Of a DNA stretch of 62,807 bases, positions 34,568 to 45,376 are shown piece by piece. Source of the DNA: Pseudomonas sichuanensis (GTDB lineage Bacteria > Pseudomonadota > Gammaproteobacteria > Pseudomonadales > Pseudomonadaceae); assembly GCF_003231305.1 (NCBI RefSeq), contig NZ_QKVM01000038.1, forward strand, positions 1 to 62,807, written 5' to 3'. Each line of letters begins with the position of its first letter. The stretch's first letter is position 1. Both the position numbers and the translations under genes were made by a program. The notes below the pieces were generated by a model. That model worked only from the letters and a program-made list of their open reading frames with translations. It was not told the DNA's origin and did no database searches.

Positions 34568-36751
34568 TCAGATAGCCTCGAGCTTCGCGTACCCCAGCAT
34601 CAACCACTTGCTGCCTTCGGCGAAGTTCACCTGCACCCGTGCCTGGGCGCCTGCGCCCTCGAAGTTGAGGATCACGCCTTCACCGAACACCGCGTGCTGC
34701 ACGCGCTGGCCGAGGTTGAAGGCGGTCTCGGGGATGCTGGCGTTGGCGAACAGGTTGCTGGCCGGGGCCTTGGCGCCGCCGAACGGGCGGCTGACCGAGT
34801 TCGACAGGCGTACTTCCTGAACCAGACCGGCCGGAATTTCGCGTACGAAACGCGACACCTTGTTGTAGGTTTCGCTGCCGTACAGGCGACGGGTCTCGGC
34901 GTAGGTCATGATCAGCTGGCGCATGGCCCGGGTGATGCCCACGTAAGCCAGGCGGCGCTCTTCTTCCAGACGGCCGGGCTCTTCCAGGCTCATCTTGTGC
35001 GGGAACAACCCTTCTTCCATGCCCACCAGGAACACGTAGGGGAATTCCAGGCCCTTGGCACTGTGCAGGGTCATCAGCTGGATGCTGTCCTCGTGCTCGT
35101 CGGCCTGGGTGTCGCCGGCTTCCAGCGAAGCGTGGCCGAGGAACGCCGACAACGGCGTCAGGTCGGCATCTTCGTCGCTGGTCTCGAAGTTGCGTGCGGC
35201 GCTGACCAGTTCTTCAAGGTTTTCTACCCGTGCCTGGCCCTTTTCGCCTTTTTCTTCCTGGTGATAGATGATCAACCCGGACTGCTCGATGACCGTCTGG
35301 GTCATCAGGTGCAGCGGCATGTCCAGCACCTTGGCGGCAAGCTGCTCGATCAGTTCGATGAACGCGCCCAGGGCGCTGGCGGCGCGGCCCTTCAGCGCTT
35401 TGCCGGCGAGCAGCTGGCACATCGCTTCCCACATCGACACCTGGCTGTGGCGGGCATGGTCGCGGATGGCTTCGACGGTTTTTTCACCGATGCCGCGCGG
35501 CGGCACGTTGATCACCCGCTCCAGGGCGGCGTCGTTGCCGCGGCCCTCGAGCAGGCGCAAGTAGGCCATGGCGTTCTTGATCTCGGCGCGTTCGAAGAAG
35601 CGCTGGCCGCCGTAGATGCGATAAGGAATGCGTTCGCGCAGCAGGGCCTCTTCCAGCACCCGCGACTGGGCGTTGGAGCGGTACAGGATGGCGATTTCGT
35701 TGCGCGCATTGCCCTGCTTGATCAGGCCTTCGATGGTCTCGACCACGTAGCGCGCTTCATCGTGCTCGTTGTACGCGGCGTAGAGGGTGATCGGCTCACC
35801 CTCGCCCATGTCGGTCCACAGCTCCTTGCCCAGGCGCCCGCTGTTGTTGGCGATCAGGGCGTTGGCGGCCTTGAGGATGCCACCGGTGGAGCGGTAGTTC
35901 TGCTCCAGGCGGATCATCTCGGCGTCAGGGAAGTCACTGGTGTACTGGTGGATGTTCTCGATTTTCGCGCCGCGCCAGCCGTAGATCGACTGGTCGTCGT
36001 CGCCCACCGCCATCAGGCTGTCGCCACCGGCGCCGAGCAGGCGCAACCAGGCGTACTGCACGGCGTTGGTGTCCTGGAACTCGTCCACCAGGATGTGCCG
36101 GAAGCGACGCTGGTAGTGCTCGAGCAGGCCCGGCTGGTCACGCCACAGGTCGAGGGCGCGCAGCAGCAGCTCGGCGAAGTCGATGACCCCGGCGCGCTCG
36201 CAGGCTTGTTCGTAGGCGCTATAGATGTCGCGCATGGTGGTCAGGTACAGGTCGCCGCCAGCCTGGATGTGGCGTGGGCGCAAGCCCTCGTCCTTCTGGC
36301 CGTTGATGAACCACTGGACCTGGCGCGCCGGCCACTTCTGTTCGTCGAAGCCGAGCTCGCGGATCACCCGCTTGATCAGGCGCTGCTGGTCGTCGCTGTC
36401 GAGAATCTGGAAGTTCTGCACCAGCCCCGCTTCCTGCCAGTGCGCCCGCAACAGGCGGTGGGCGAGGCCGTGGAACGTGCCGACCCACATGCCGGCCGGG
36501 TTGATGCCCAGCAGTTGCTCGATCCGCTGGCGCATTTCCGCCGCCGCCTTGTTGGTGAAGGTCACCGACAGGATCGAATGTGGGGAGGCCCCTACGACCT
36601 GGATCAGCCAGGCGATACGGTGCACCAGCACCCGGGTCTTGCCCGAGCCGGCACCGGCCAGGACCAATTGCCGCCCGACCTGGGCCGCTACGGCCTGGCG
36701 TTGAGCGTCGTTGAGGGAGTTCAGCAGGAGGGAGAGGTCATCATTGCGCAT
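34568..36751 (-). CDS. uvrD: DNA helicase II UvrD
   Basis: This 727-residue superfamily-1 3'-5' helicase functions in nucleotide excision and mismatch repair. Walker A LAGAGSGKTRVLVHR, motif II VDEFQDTNAVQYAW, motif III GDDDQSIYGWRGA and motif VI YVGITRAMRQL are complete, and the C-terminal RNA-polymerase-binding tudor-like tail (VLNFEGAGAQARVQVNF) is present. It provides an in-window contrast to the truncated helicase at 14600-15812. Confidence 0.95.
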   Translation of the reverse strand: MRNDDLSLLLNSLNDAQRQAVAAQVGRQLVLAGAGSGKTRVLVHRIAWLIQVVGASPHSILSVTFTNKAAAEMRQRIEQLLGINPAGMWVGTFHGLAHRLLRAHWQEAGLVQNFQILDSDDQQRLIKRVIRELGFDEQKWPARQVQWFINGQKDEGLRPRHIQAGGDLYLTTMRDIYSAYEQACERAGVIDFAELLLRALDLWRDQPGLLEHYQRRFRHILVDEFQDTNAVQYAWLRLLGAGGDSLMAVGDDDQSIYGWRGAKIENIHQYTSDFPDAEMIRLEQNYRSTGGILKAANALIANNSGRLGKELWTDMGEGEPITLYAAYNEHDEARYVVETIEGLIKQGNARNEIAILYRSNAQSRVLEEALLRERIPYRIYGGQRFFERAEIKNAMAYLRLLEGRGNDAALERVINVPPRGIGEKTVEAIRDHARHSQVSMWEAMCQLLAGKALKGRAASALGAFIELIEQLAAKVLDMPLHLMTQTVIEQSGLIIYHQEEKGEKGQARVENLEELVSAARNFETSDEDADLTPLSAFLGHASLEAGDTQADEHEDSIQLMTLHSAKGLEFPYVFLVGMEEGLFPHKMSLEEPGRLEEERRLAYVGITRAMRQLIMTYAETRRLYGSETYNKVSRFVREIPAGLVQEVRLSNSVSRPFGGAKAPASNLFANASIPETAFNLGQRVQHAVFGEGVILNFEGAGAQARVQVNFAEGSKWLMLGYAKLEAI

Positions 36752-36991
36752 CCGGCCATTCTAGGGCCGGGCAGGGGGCAGGGGCAAACGCCGCCGACGC
36801 AAATCGCCAGGCGGGCGATTTACCGTTCATCGGCATGGCTCGCCAGCCAGCGTGGTTGAGCGGTCGCATTTGGACGGGCGGGACAATTTCAAAATCATGA
36901 CCCAGAGCAGTTTGGTCCGACGCGGTGCTTGTGTATTCTCCCTGCACATTTGTGGTCTGCCATAACAAAAACACAACAAGAAACCAGCCCT

Positions 36992-39868
36992 ATGACCCAG
37001 GATTGCATGGCGATCGGAGCATCGCCAGAGACGACACGGAGCGTTCGCAGGCAATTCGCCACTCAGCTGTCTATCGAGCGCACCCGCCTGCTGTACCAGG
37101 GCTCCCTGTTGCCCACGCTGTTCATGCTGCTGACCGGCACGCTCTGCGCCTGGCTGTTGTGGAGCCCTGCGCGCTATCTGCTGGTGAGCGTATGGCTGGC
37201 CTGGCTGCTGGCGCTGGTCGCCCTGCGGGTGATCCAGGTGGCGGCGTTCGAGGCGGCGACCCCATCGCGCCAGGCCAGGCCAAACTGGCGACGCATGTTC
37301 CTCGCCGGGTCCGCCTTCAGCGGGCTGACGCTGGCCAGCGCGGCGATTGCCCTGGTGCCTGTGGACAACTTCGAGCAACAGGCCTGGGTGTTCGGCCTGC
37401 TGGGCACTGCGGCGTTGTCGGCCAGCGTTGCTTATGCCGTCAGCCTGCCGGCATTTCTGAGTTTCGCCTTGCCCTGCCTGTTGCCGCCGACCCTTTTCCT
37501 GTTCGCTTATGACGCCGGCCACCAGCGTGGTTGGGGTTGGCTGGGGCTGATTCTGCTGGGCGCCTTGATGGTGGTGGCCTGGCAGGTCAATCGGCTGATC
37601 GAGCGCGGCCTGCTGCGGCGCTTCCAGAACCAGGCATTGATCGAGCACCTGCAAAGCGCCCAGCGCCACGCCGAGGACCTCAACCACCAGCTCAGCGCCG
37701 AAGTTCGCCAACGCCGCCAGGCCGAGGACGAGTTGCGCCTGGCCCATGGCGGCCTCGAACAGCGCGTGGCCCAGCGCAGCCATGAGCTGGACCTGGCCAA
37801 CCAGGCGCTGAGCAAGAGCGAGCAACGCCTGGCCCTGGCTCTGCAGGCCAGCGAGCTGGGCCTTTGGGACTGGAACCTGGAAAGCGACGAGGTTCATCAC
37901 ACCCAGTTGCACGCCCTGTTCGGCCTCGATGCCGACCAGGTCCGCTCGGTCCGCGCCGACCTCAAGCCTCGGCTGCACCCCGATGACTTGCCACTGCTGC
38001 GGCGCACCCTGGTCGAGCACCTCAAGGGGCGCACCGAGGATTACCGGGTCGAGTACCGGGTACGCCATGTGCAGGGCCACTGGTGCTGGATCGAGGACCG
38101 CGGCCGGGCGGTGGAGCGGGATGTCGACGGCAAGGTCGTGCGCATGCTCGGCACCCGTCGTGACGTCACCGCGCACAAGGAGCAGGAAGAACAGCAACGC
38201 CTGGCAGCCACGGTATTCGAGGCCGCCAGCGAAGGCATCGCGATCCTCGACGCAAGCTTCCAGTTGTTGGCGGTCAACCAGGCGTTCTGCGACGTTACCG
38301 GCTACGGCCGTGCCGAGCTGATCGCTCGCAACGCCCTGGAACTGCCCTGCAGCCGCGATGCGCGGCGGCACAGCCAGGCCATCGATCAGGCGTTGGAGCA
38401 ACAGGGGCGCTGGCAGGGCGAACTGGTCGAAGCGCGCAAGGACGGCGAGCTCTACCCGCAGTGGTTGCAGCTCAACAGCGTGCGTGATGCGCGCGGCCGC
38501 ATCGCCAACATCGTCGGCTTCTATACCGATCTATCGGCCCGCCGCGAGTCAGAGGAGCGCCTGCGCTACCTGGCGCACTACGACGATCTGACCGGGCTTG
38601 CCAACCGGGCGTTGTTCCGCCTGCGTCTGCACGAGGCCACCCAGCGCATCCGCCTGAACGGGCGCAGCCTGGCCTTGCTGCACGTCGACCTGGATCGCTT
38701 CAAGCTGCTCAACGAGAGCCTCGGCCATGAGCTGGCCGACCAGTTGCTCAAGAAGATGGCCCAGCGGATCGCCAACGCGGTACCGGAGGCCGATACCGTG
38801 GCGCGGCTGTCGGGTGACGAGTTCGCCATCCTGTTCGACGGCTACACCAACCTTTCCAGCCTGGTGCGGGTCACCACGCGCCTGCTCGACAAGCTGCGGG
38901 TGCCGCAGCGCTTGGATGGGCATGAAGTCGTGATCAGCGCGTCGGTGGGTATCAGCGTGCTGTCGGATGCCACCTTCGACCTCAATGCGCTGGTCAGCCA
39001 GGCTGACATGGCCAAGCAGCACGCCAAGCACCTGGGCGGCGACAATTTCCAGTTCTACACCGAGAGCCTGCGCGCCAGCACCCTGGAGCGCCTGCAACTG
39101 GAGAACCAGCTGCGCAAGGCCATCGACGAAGGCCAGTTGCTGGTCTACTACCAGCCCAAGTTGTGCCTGCGCACCGGCCAGTTGCATGCTGCCGAGGCGC
39201 TGGTGCGCTGGCAGCACCCGGAGTGGGGCATGGTGCCGCCGGGCGAATTCATCGGTTTGGCGGAAGAGACCGGGCTGATCGCGCCGATGGGCGAGTTCGT
39301 GTTGCGCCAGGCCTGCTGGCAGGCCTGTGAGTGGTTGCGCCAGGGGCTGGAAGTGCGGGTCTCGGTCAACCTGTCGGTGTACCAGCTGCGCCAGGGCAAG
39401 CTGGTCAGCCTGGTGCGCCAGGTGCTGCAGGAGTCCGGGCTGGCGCCGCACCTGCTGGAGCTGGAACTCACCGAAAGCCAGTTGCTGGACAGCGTCGAGC
39501 ACATCATCGCCACGTTCGAGCAGCTCCATGAACTCGGGGTCAAACTGGCGATCGACGACTTCGGTACCGGCTATTCATCGCTCAGCTACCTGAAACGCTT
39601 CCCGGTGGACTACGTGAAGATCGACCAGGCATTCATCCGTGGCCTGCACGACGGCAACCAGGATGCGGCAATCACCCGGGCGATCATCGCCATGGCCAAG
39701 AGCCTGCAACTGCAGGTTGTGGCCGAAGGCGTGGAAACTCCCGAGCAGCTGCAGTTCCTGCGCGAGCAGGGTTGCGACGAGGTGCAGGGCTATCTGATCA
39801 GCCGGCCGGTGGATGCGGCCTCGTTCCAGGCATTGCTCGAGCGCCCGACCACCGACCTGTTGCGCTAG
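36992..39868 (+). CDS. membrane-bound PAS-GGDEF-EAL cyclic-di-GMP protein
   Basis: The protein has about 958 residues. N-terminal membrane domain of about six helices (to residue about 195), coiled coil (about 200-265), two PAS domains (about 270-395 and 400-525), GGDEF-like domain (about 525-695) and EAL domain (about 700-950). The cyclase signature reads SGDEF (Ser607) instead of GGDEF. The EAL domain keeps EALVRW (Glu735), NLSVYQL, ELTES, DDFGTGYSSL and EGVET, so phosphodiesterase activity is likely. The start is uncertain: ATG 36992 has no good ribosome site and ATG 37007 is an alternative. It is divergent from uvrD. Confidence 0.88.
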   Translation: MTQDCMAIGASPETTRSVRRQFATQLSIERTRLLYQGSLLPTLFMLLTGTLCAWLLWSPARYLLVSVWLAWLLALVALRVIQVAAFEAATPSRQARPNWRRMFLAGSAFSGLTLASAAIALVPVDNFEQQAWVFGLLGTAALSASVAYAVSLPAFLSFALPCLLPPTLFLFAYDAGHQRGWGWLGLILLGALMVVAWQVNRLIERGLLRRFQNQALIEHLQSAQRHAEDLNHQLSAEVRQRRQAEDELRLAHGGLEQRVAQRSHELDLANQALSKSEQRLALALQASELGLWDWNLESDEVHHTQLHALFGLDADQVRSVRADLKPRLHPDDLPLLRRTLVEHLKGRTEDYRVEYRVRHVQGHWCWIEDRGRAVERDVDGKVVRMLGTRRDVTAHKEQEEQQRLAATVFEAASEGIAILDASFQLLAVNQAFCDVTGYGRAELIARNALELPCSRDARRHSQAIDQALEQQGRWQGELVEARKDGELYPQWLQLNSVRDARGRIANIVGFYTDLSARRESEERLRYLAHYDDLTGLANRALFRLRLHEATQRIRLNGRSLALLHVDLDRFKLLNESLGHELADQLLKKMAQRIANAVPEADTVARLSGDEFAILFDGYTNLSSLVRVTTRLLDKLRVPQRLDGHEVVISASVGISVLSDATFDLNALVSQADMAKQHAKHLGGDNFQFYTESLRASTLERLQLENQLRKAIDEGQLLVYYQPKLCLRTGQLHAAEALVRWQHPEWGMVPPGEFIGLAEETGLIAPMGEFVLRQACWQACEWLRQGLEVRVSVNLSVYQLRQGKLVSLVRQVLQESGLAPHLLELELTESQLLDSVEHIIATFEQLHELGVKLAIDDFGTGYSSLSYLKRFPVDYVKIDQAFIRGLHDGNQDAAITRAIIAMAKSLQLQVVAEGVETPEQLQFLREQGCDEVQGYLISRPVDAASFQALLERPTTDLLR

Positions 39869-39926
39869 CCTGGGAGCGGCGCGCTGCCGTTCCCAGGTTG
39901 CCGTTCTCCAGGAGAGTGCAGCGCCG

Positions 39927-41369
39927 TTACAGGTGCCAGGCCTGGCCCTGGCGCGCGAGCAGGCTGTTGGCCTGCTCCGGCCCGTTGCTGCCAGCGGGGT
40001 AAGGGCGTGGCGCCTGGAAGTGTTCTTCCCAGCCCTGCAGGATCGGGTCGATCCAGGCCCAGGCGGCCTCCACCTCGTCACGGCGCATGAACAGCGTGGA
40101 GTCACCTTCCATTACATCCAGCAGCAAGCGCTCGTAGGCGTCCCAGCGACGGGTCTGGGCGAACGCCTGGGCGAGGTTGAGGTCGAGCTCGACGGGCGCC
40201 AGGCGCATGCCTTTGCCGGGGCTCTTGGTCATCATGCGCAGGCTGATGTGCTCGTCCGGCTGTAGCTGGATCAGCAACTGGTTGACCTGGCCGCCGCTGA
40301 ACAGCTCGTGGGGCACCGGCTTGAACTGGATGACGATCTGCGACGAGCGCCGCGCCATGCGTTTGCCGGTACGCAGGTAGAACGGCACCCCAGCCCAGCG
40401 CCAGTTGTCGACGTGCGCCTGGACGGCGACGAAGGTCTCGGTGTCGCTGTCGTTGTCGACATCTTTCTCGAAGTAGTAGGCGGGTACTTCCTGGCCGCCG
40501 ATCTTGCCGGTGCCATACTGGCCGCGCACCGTCTTGTCCTGCACGTCCTGGCCAGTGATCGGTTTGAGGGCCCGCAGGATCTTCACCTTCTCGTCCCGCA
40601 CGGCTTCGGCGTCGAACTGCGCCGGCGGCTCCATGGCGACCAGGCACAGCAACTGCAGCAGGTGGTTCTGCAACATGTCGCGGGTGGCGCCAGCGCGGTC
40701 GTAGTAGGCGCCGCGGCTCTCCACGCCGAGGGTTTCGCAGACGCTGATCTGCACATGATCCACCTGGCTGTTGCGCCACACAGGTTCCAGCAGGGCATTG
40801 GCGAAGCGCAGGGCCATGAGGTTCTGCACCGTTTCCTTGCCCAGGTAGTGGTCGATGCGAAACACCTGGGGCTCGTCGAACACTGCGCCGATCGCTTCGT
40901 TGATCGCGGTGGCCGACTCCAGCGAATGGCCGATGGGCTTTTCCAGCACGATGCGCGCCTCGTGGTCGGCCAGGCCGGCGATGCGCAGGTGGTTGGCGAT
41001 GGGCACGAACAGCTGGGGCGCGGTGGCCAGGTAGTAGATGCGTGTCAGCCCGCCGGGCTCGCCCAGGTAGCGCGCCAGGCGGCCGAAGTCGGCGCTTTGC
41101 GCGGCGTCCATGGGGAAGTAGTCCAGGCGCGCCGAGAAGCGCTGCCAGACCTCCTCGTCGAAGTCCTGGCGGGCGATCTGTGCGCGGCAGTGGCGTTCGG
41201 CGAGCTTGACGTAGTCGTTGCGCGGCAACGGCCGGCGGGCCAAGGAGATGATCCGCACGGCATTGTGCAGGCGGGCCTCGCGATACAGGTGGTAGAGCGC
41301 CGGAAGCAGCTTGTGCAGGGCCAGATCGCCAGTGCCGCCGAAGACCAGGATGTCGCAAGGTATAGTCAA
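39927..41369 (-). CDS. zwf: glucose-6-phosphate 1-dehydrogenase
   Basis: This enzyme of 480 residues from the preferred start feeds glucose 6-phosphate into the Entner-Doudoroff/pentose phosphate routes and makes NAD(P)H. NAD(P)-binding GGTGDLALHKLLPALY and active-site FRIDHYLGKE are intact. Start choice: the TTG at 41369, preceded by GGAG nine bases upstream, gives the usual N-terminus MTIPCDILVFG; a GTG at 41384 is also in frame. It is divergent from an RpiR regulator across a perfect HexR-type palindrome (41414). P. putida strains carry several zwf copies; this is the uvrD-linked one. Confidence 0.9.
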   Translation of the reverse strand: MTIPCDILVFGGTGDLALHKLLPALYHLYREARLHNAVRIISLARRPLPRNDYVKLAERHCRAQIARQDFDEEVWQRFSARLDYFPMDAAQSADFGRLARYLGEPGGLTRIYYLATAPQLFVPIANHLRIAGLADHEARIVLEKPIGHSLESATAINEAIGAVFDEPQVFRIDHYLGKETVQNLMALRFANALLEPVWRNSQVDHVQISVCETLGVESRGAYYDRAGATRDMLQNHLLQLLCLVAMEPPAQFDAEAVRDEKVKILRALKPITGQDVQDKTVRGQYGTGKIGGQEVPAYYFEKDVDNDSDTETFVAVQAHVDNWRWAGVPFYLRTGKRMARRSSQIVIQFKPVPHELFSGGQVNQLLIQLQPDEHISLRMMTKSPGKGMRLAPVELDLNLAQAFAQTRRWDAYERLLLDVMEGDSTLFMRRDEVEAAWAWIDPILQGWEEHFQAPRPYPAGSNGPEQANSLLARQGQAWHL

Positions 41370-41413
41370 ACCACCACTCTCCACGTTCGTTTAACTGGGC
41401 GGGTTGGCGAGCA

Positions 41414-41428
41414 TGTAGTATAACTACA
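41414..41428. promoter_or_regulatory. HexR-type operator
   Basis: TGTAGTATAACTACA has perfect six-base arms (TGTAGT/ACTACA) around ATA and fits the TGTARTNNNAYTACA HexR pattern. It lies in the short divergent space between zwf and the RpiR regulator (start 41473). Confidence 0.8.
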
Positions 41429-41472
41429 AGAAAGCTACATCCCGGCCAGCCGATCATAACCGAGTCCAGACC

Positions 41473-42339
41473 GTGAATCTGTTGCAACATATCGCCCAAT
41501 CGCGCCACCTGTTGCGCAAATCGGAACTCAAAGTAGCCGACCACGTGCTGCTCGATCCGGCTGCCGTCATGCACAGTTCGATGGCCGACCTGGCGCACAA
41601 CGTGGGGATCAGCGAGCCGACCATCGTGCGATTCTGCCGGGCGATCGGTTGTTCGGGCTTCCAGGACCTCAAGCTCAAGCTGGCGCAGAGCCTGGCCGCC
41701 GGGGCCAGTTTCGGCCAGTTCGCCATCCATGAAGACGACTCGGTTGCCGACTACAGCCTGAAGATCTTCGACACCACCTTGCACACACTGATGGAAGTGC
41801 GTGAGCACCTCGACCCGCAGGCCCTGCAGCAAGCGGTGAGTGCCATGGCCCAGGCGCAGCGCGTGGAGTTCTATGGTTTTGGCGCGTCCGGCGCGGTGGC
41901 CGCCGACGCCCAGCACAAGTTCTTCCGTCTGCTGCTTACTGCTGCGGCCTATTCCGACCCGCACATGCAGGCGATGTCGGCGGTTACGTTGAAGCCGGGT
42001 GACGTGGCAGTGTGCATCTCGCAGTCGGGGCGCTCCAAGGACCTGCTGATCACCGCCAACCTGGTGCGCGAGAGCGGTGCCAACCTGATCACCCTGTGCC
42101 CCAGCCAGACACCGCTGGCCGAGCTGTCGACGGTCAACCTGGCGATCGACGTGCACGAAGACACCGAAATCTACACCCCGCTGACGTCGCGCATTGCCCA
42201 CCTGGTAGTGATCGACGTGCTGGCCATGGGCGTGGCCATGGCACGTGGCCCGAGCCTGGTCAACCACCTCAAGAGCGTGAAGCGCAGTTTGCGCAGCCTG
42301 CGTTTGTCGCCCAAGTCGATCAAGGCTACAGACGACTGA
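41473..42339 (+). CDS. RpiR-family (HexR-like) transcriptional regulator
   Basis: The 288-residue protein has an N-terminal helix-turn-helix (LAHNVGISEPTIVRFCRAIG) and a C-terminal SIS sugar-phosphate-binding domain (FYGFGASGAVAADAQHKFFR, CISQSGRSKD). HexR senses 2-keto-3-deoxy-6-phosphogluconate and represses zwf and related genes. Because it faces a zwf copy over a palindrome of HexR type, it most likely represses zwf and itself. P. putida has another HexR beside its main zwf, so this may be a paralogue. Confidence 0.85.
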   Translation: MNLLQHIAQSRHLLRKSELKVADHVLLDPAAVMHSSMADLAHNVGISEPTIVRFCRAIGCSGFQDLKLKLAQSLAAGASFGQFAIHEDDSVADYSLKIFDTTLHTLMEVREHLDPQALQQAVSAMAQAQRVEFYGFGASGAVAADAQHKFFRLLLTAAAYSDPHMQAMSAVTLKPGDVAVCISQSGRSKDLLITANLVRESGANLITLCPSQTPLAELSTVNLAIDVHEDTEIYTPLTSRIAHLVVIDVLAMGVAMARGPSLVNHLKSVKRSLRSLRLSPKSIKATDD

Positions 42340-42380
42340 CCTGCATGGGCCTCATCGCCAACTTCTGAAGCGACACCGGC

Positions 42381-42472
42381 TCTGTGGGAGCGGCTTCAGC
42401 CGCGAACACCGGCGAAGCCGGTGCCATGCACCCTGTCGCTTGCTTCGCGGCTAAAGCCGCTCCCACAGGATA
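42381..42472. repeat. REP-type hairpin pair
   Basis: CTGTGGGAGCGGCTTCAGCC-type and GGCTAAAGCCGCTCCCACAGG-type units face each other across a CCGGCGAAGCCGG hairpin. It fills most of the 298-bp gap between the RpiR gene and the small PA3496-like gene; nothing else is seen in that gap. Confidence 0.8.
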
Positions 42473-42637
42473 GGCGCTGACTTCGAGCCATTCGCCAGGC
42501 CTGTGGGGGCGCTCCAAGCCTACGATATGGCAGGCAAAGACAGCGAAAATTCACGATTCTGTCACCCTTCCACCGCCAAACGGTAAACCTGCAGCGCCAG
42601 TCTGAAACTCCCCCCCATCCTATCTGGGAGACAGGCA

Positions 42638-42856
42638 ATGGCACGTGAACACGACGGTTCGTACCAACCCAACGCCAAGGCTCGCAAGCAGCAGGAAAAG
42701 GACCAGCGCCGCATGGAGTTCCGCCGCGCGATCGAAAGCTACTGCGACCGCCGCGAATTGCTGCGCTCGCTGGCCGACTACCCCGAGCTGCAGGACATCA
42801 CGGTGTGGCAGGTATCGGCGGCAACTTCCCCGAAAAACGCTCAACAAGTGCGCTGA
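42638..42856 (+). CDS. small PA3496-like conserved protein
   Basis: The 72-residue highly charged protein (AKARKQQEKDQRRMEFRRAIE) is of the type annotated in pseudomonads as PA3496-family putative envelope integrity protein. It has no signal peptide or membrane helix. GGGAGA lies a few bases before the ATG. Its 3' end overlaps that of the convergent LysR gene by 59 bases. Confidence 0.7.
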   Translation: MAREHDGSYQPNAKARKQQEKDQRRMEFRRAIESYCDRRELLRSLADYPELQDITVWQVSAATSPKNAQQVR

Positions 42857-43760
42857 TCTGCGCACGTTCGCCGCGGATGAATGCCTGGAACGCCAAGGCC
42901 ACCGGTGACTGGCGCTTGGCTTTGGCCTGCACGATGCACCAGCTGCGGTACAGCGGCAGCTCTTCCACCGGCAACTCCTTGAGCAGGCCGGTGGCCAGCT
43001 CCAGGTTGACCGCATGGCGGGTCAGCAGGGCTATGCCGAGGCCCGCCACCACGCATTCACGCTGCGAATCGGTGGAGGCTACCTCCAGGGTCTGGGTGAA
43101 GTGCACGCGCTTGTCCTTGAAGAACTCCTCGCAGGCCTTGCGCGTGCCCGAGCCTTGCTCGCGGACCAGTAGGGTATGAGGTTCAAGGTCCTGCAGGCGC
43201 AGGCTCTGGAGCTTGCACAGCGGGTGGTCCGGCGGCGCCACGGCGACGATCGGGTTGTTGAGGAAGGGCAGGAACTCCAGCCCCATGTCCTGGGGCACCA
43301 TGGACATGATGATCAGGTCGTCGCGGTTGTCCGACAGGCGCCTGATCGCCTGGGCCCGGTTGACCACCGTCAAGGTCAGGTTGACCTCCGGGTGGCGCTG
43401 CTTGAAGGCGGCGAACAGGTGTGGCACGAAGTACTTGGCGCTGGATTCGATCGCCAGTTTCAGCTGACCCTGCAGTGAGCCCTGCATGTCCGACAGCTGC
43501 ATGTCGAGGTTCTCCAGGCGCCCGAAGATGTCCCGGCTGGCGCGTTGCAACGCTTCGGCGGCCTCGGTCAGGTAGAGCTTCTTGCCGACGTACTCGAACA
43601 GCGGCTGGCCCACCAGTTCTTCGAGCTGACGTATCTGTAGACTTACGGCGGGTTGCGTCAGCGCCATTTCTTCGGCCGCCCGGCTGTAGGAGCGCAAATC
43701 ACACACTTCATTGAAGATCTGCAACTGACGCAATGTCATACGCATCAATGACTTACGCAT
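42798..43760 (-). CDS. pycR: LysR-type regulator of pyruvate carboxylase
   Basis: The 320-residue protein has an N-terminal winged helix (LRQLQIFNEVCDLRSYSRAAEEMALTQ region) and an effector-binding domain. It is divergent from pycA, in the same arrangement as PycR/PA5437 of P. aeruginosa, which controls pyruvate carboxylase and affects lipid metabolism and virulence there. AGGTGA precedes the ATG at 43760. The 189-bp AT-rich divergent region is where LysR sites are expected. Confidence 0.85.
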   Translation of the reverse strand: MRKSLMRMTLRQLQIFNEVCDLRSYSRAAEEMALTQPAVSLQIRQLEELVGQPLFEYVGKKLYLTEAAEALQRASRDIFGRLENLDMQLSDMQGSLQGQLKLAIESSAKYFVPHLFAAFKQRHPEVNLTLTVVNRAQAIRRLSDNRDDLIIMSMVPQDMGLEFLPFLNNPIVAVAPPDHPLCKLQSLRLQDLEPHTLLVREQGSGTRKACEEFFKDKRVHFTQTLEVASTDSQRECVVAGLGIALLTRHAVNLELATGLLKELPVEELPLYRSWCIVQAKAKRQSPVALAFQAFIRGERAQISALVERFSGKLPPIPATP

Positions 43761-43949
43761 TTTTTCACCTGATTTGGCAAAACCTTGTTACCGAACTATA
43801 AGCTTTTGCTAATACTGGCTCTAACAAATATTGATTTTTGTTTATCGACCTACAGCGCTAGGGTGATTGTGCGACTGGCCAGCGACGTCTGGTCACGCGC
43901 CGACCGGTGAAACCGGATCGTCTGTTCCTACGGCTTTGGGAAGACTCCA

Positions 43950-45365
<1,416 letters not shown>

Positions 45366-45376
45366 GGAACCGAATA

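Noticed and set aside
34547..36859. 770-codon plus-strand frame over uvrD
   Set aside because: Antisense shadow; all helicase motifs are on the minus strand.
40102..42267. 721-codon minus-strand frame over zwf and the RpiR gene
   Set aside because: It runs out of frame with zwf and antisense to rpiR; composition is that of a shadow.
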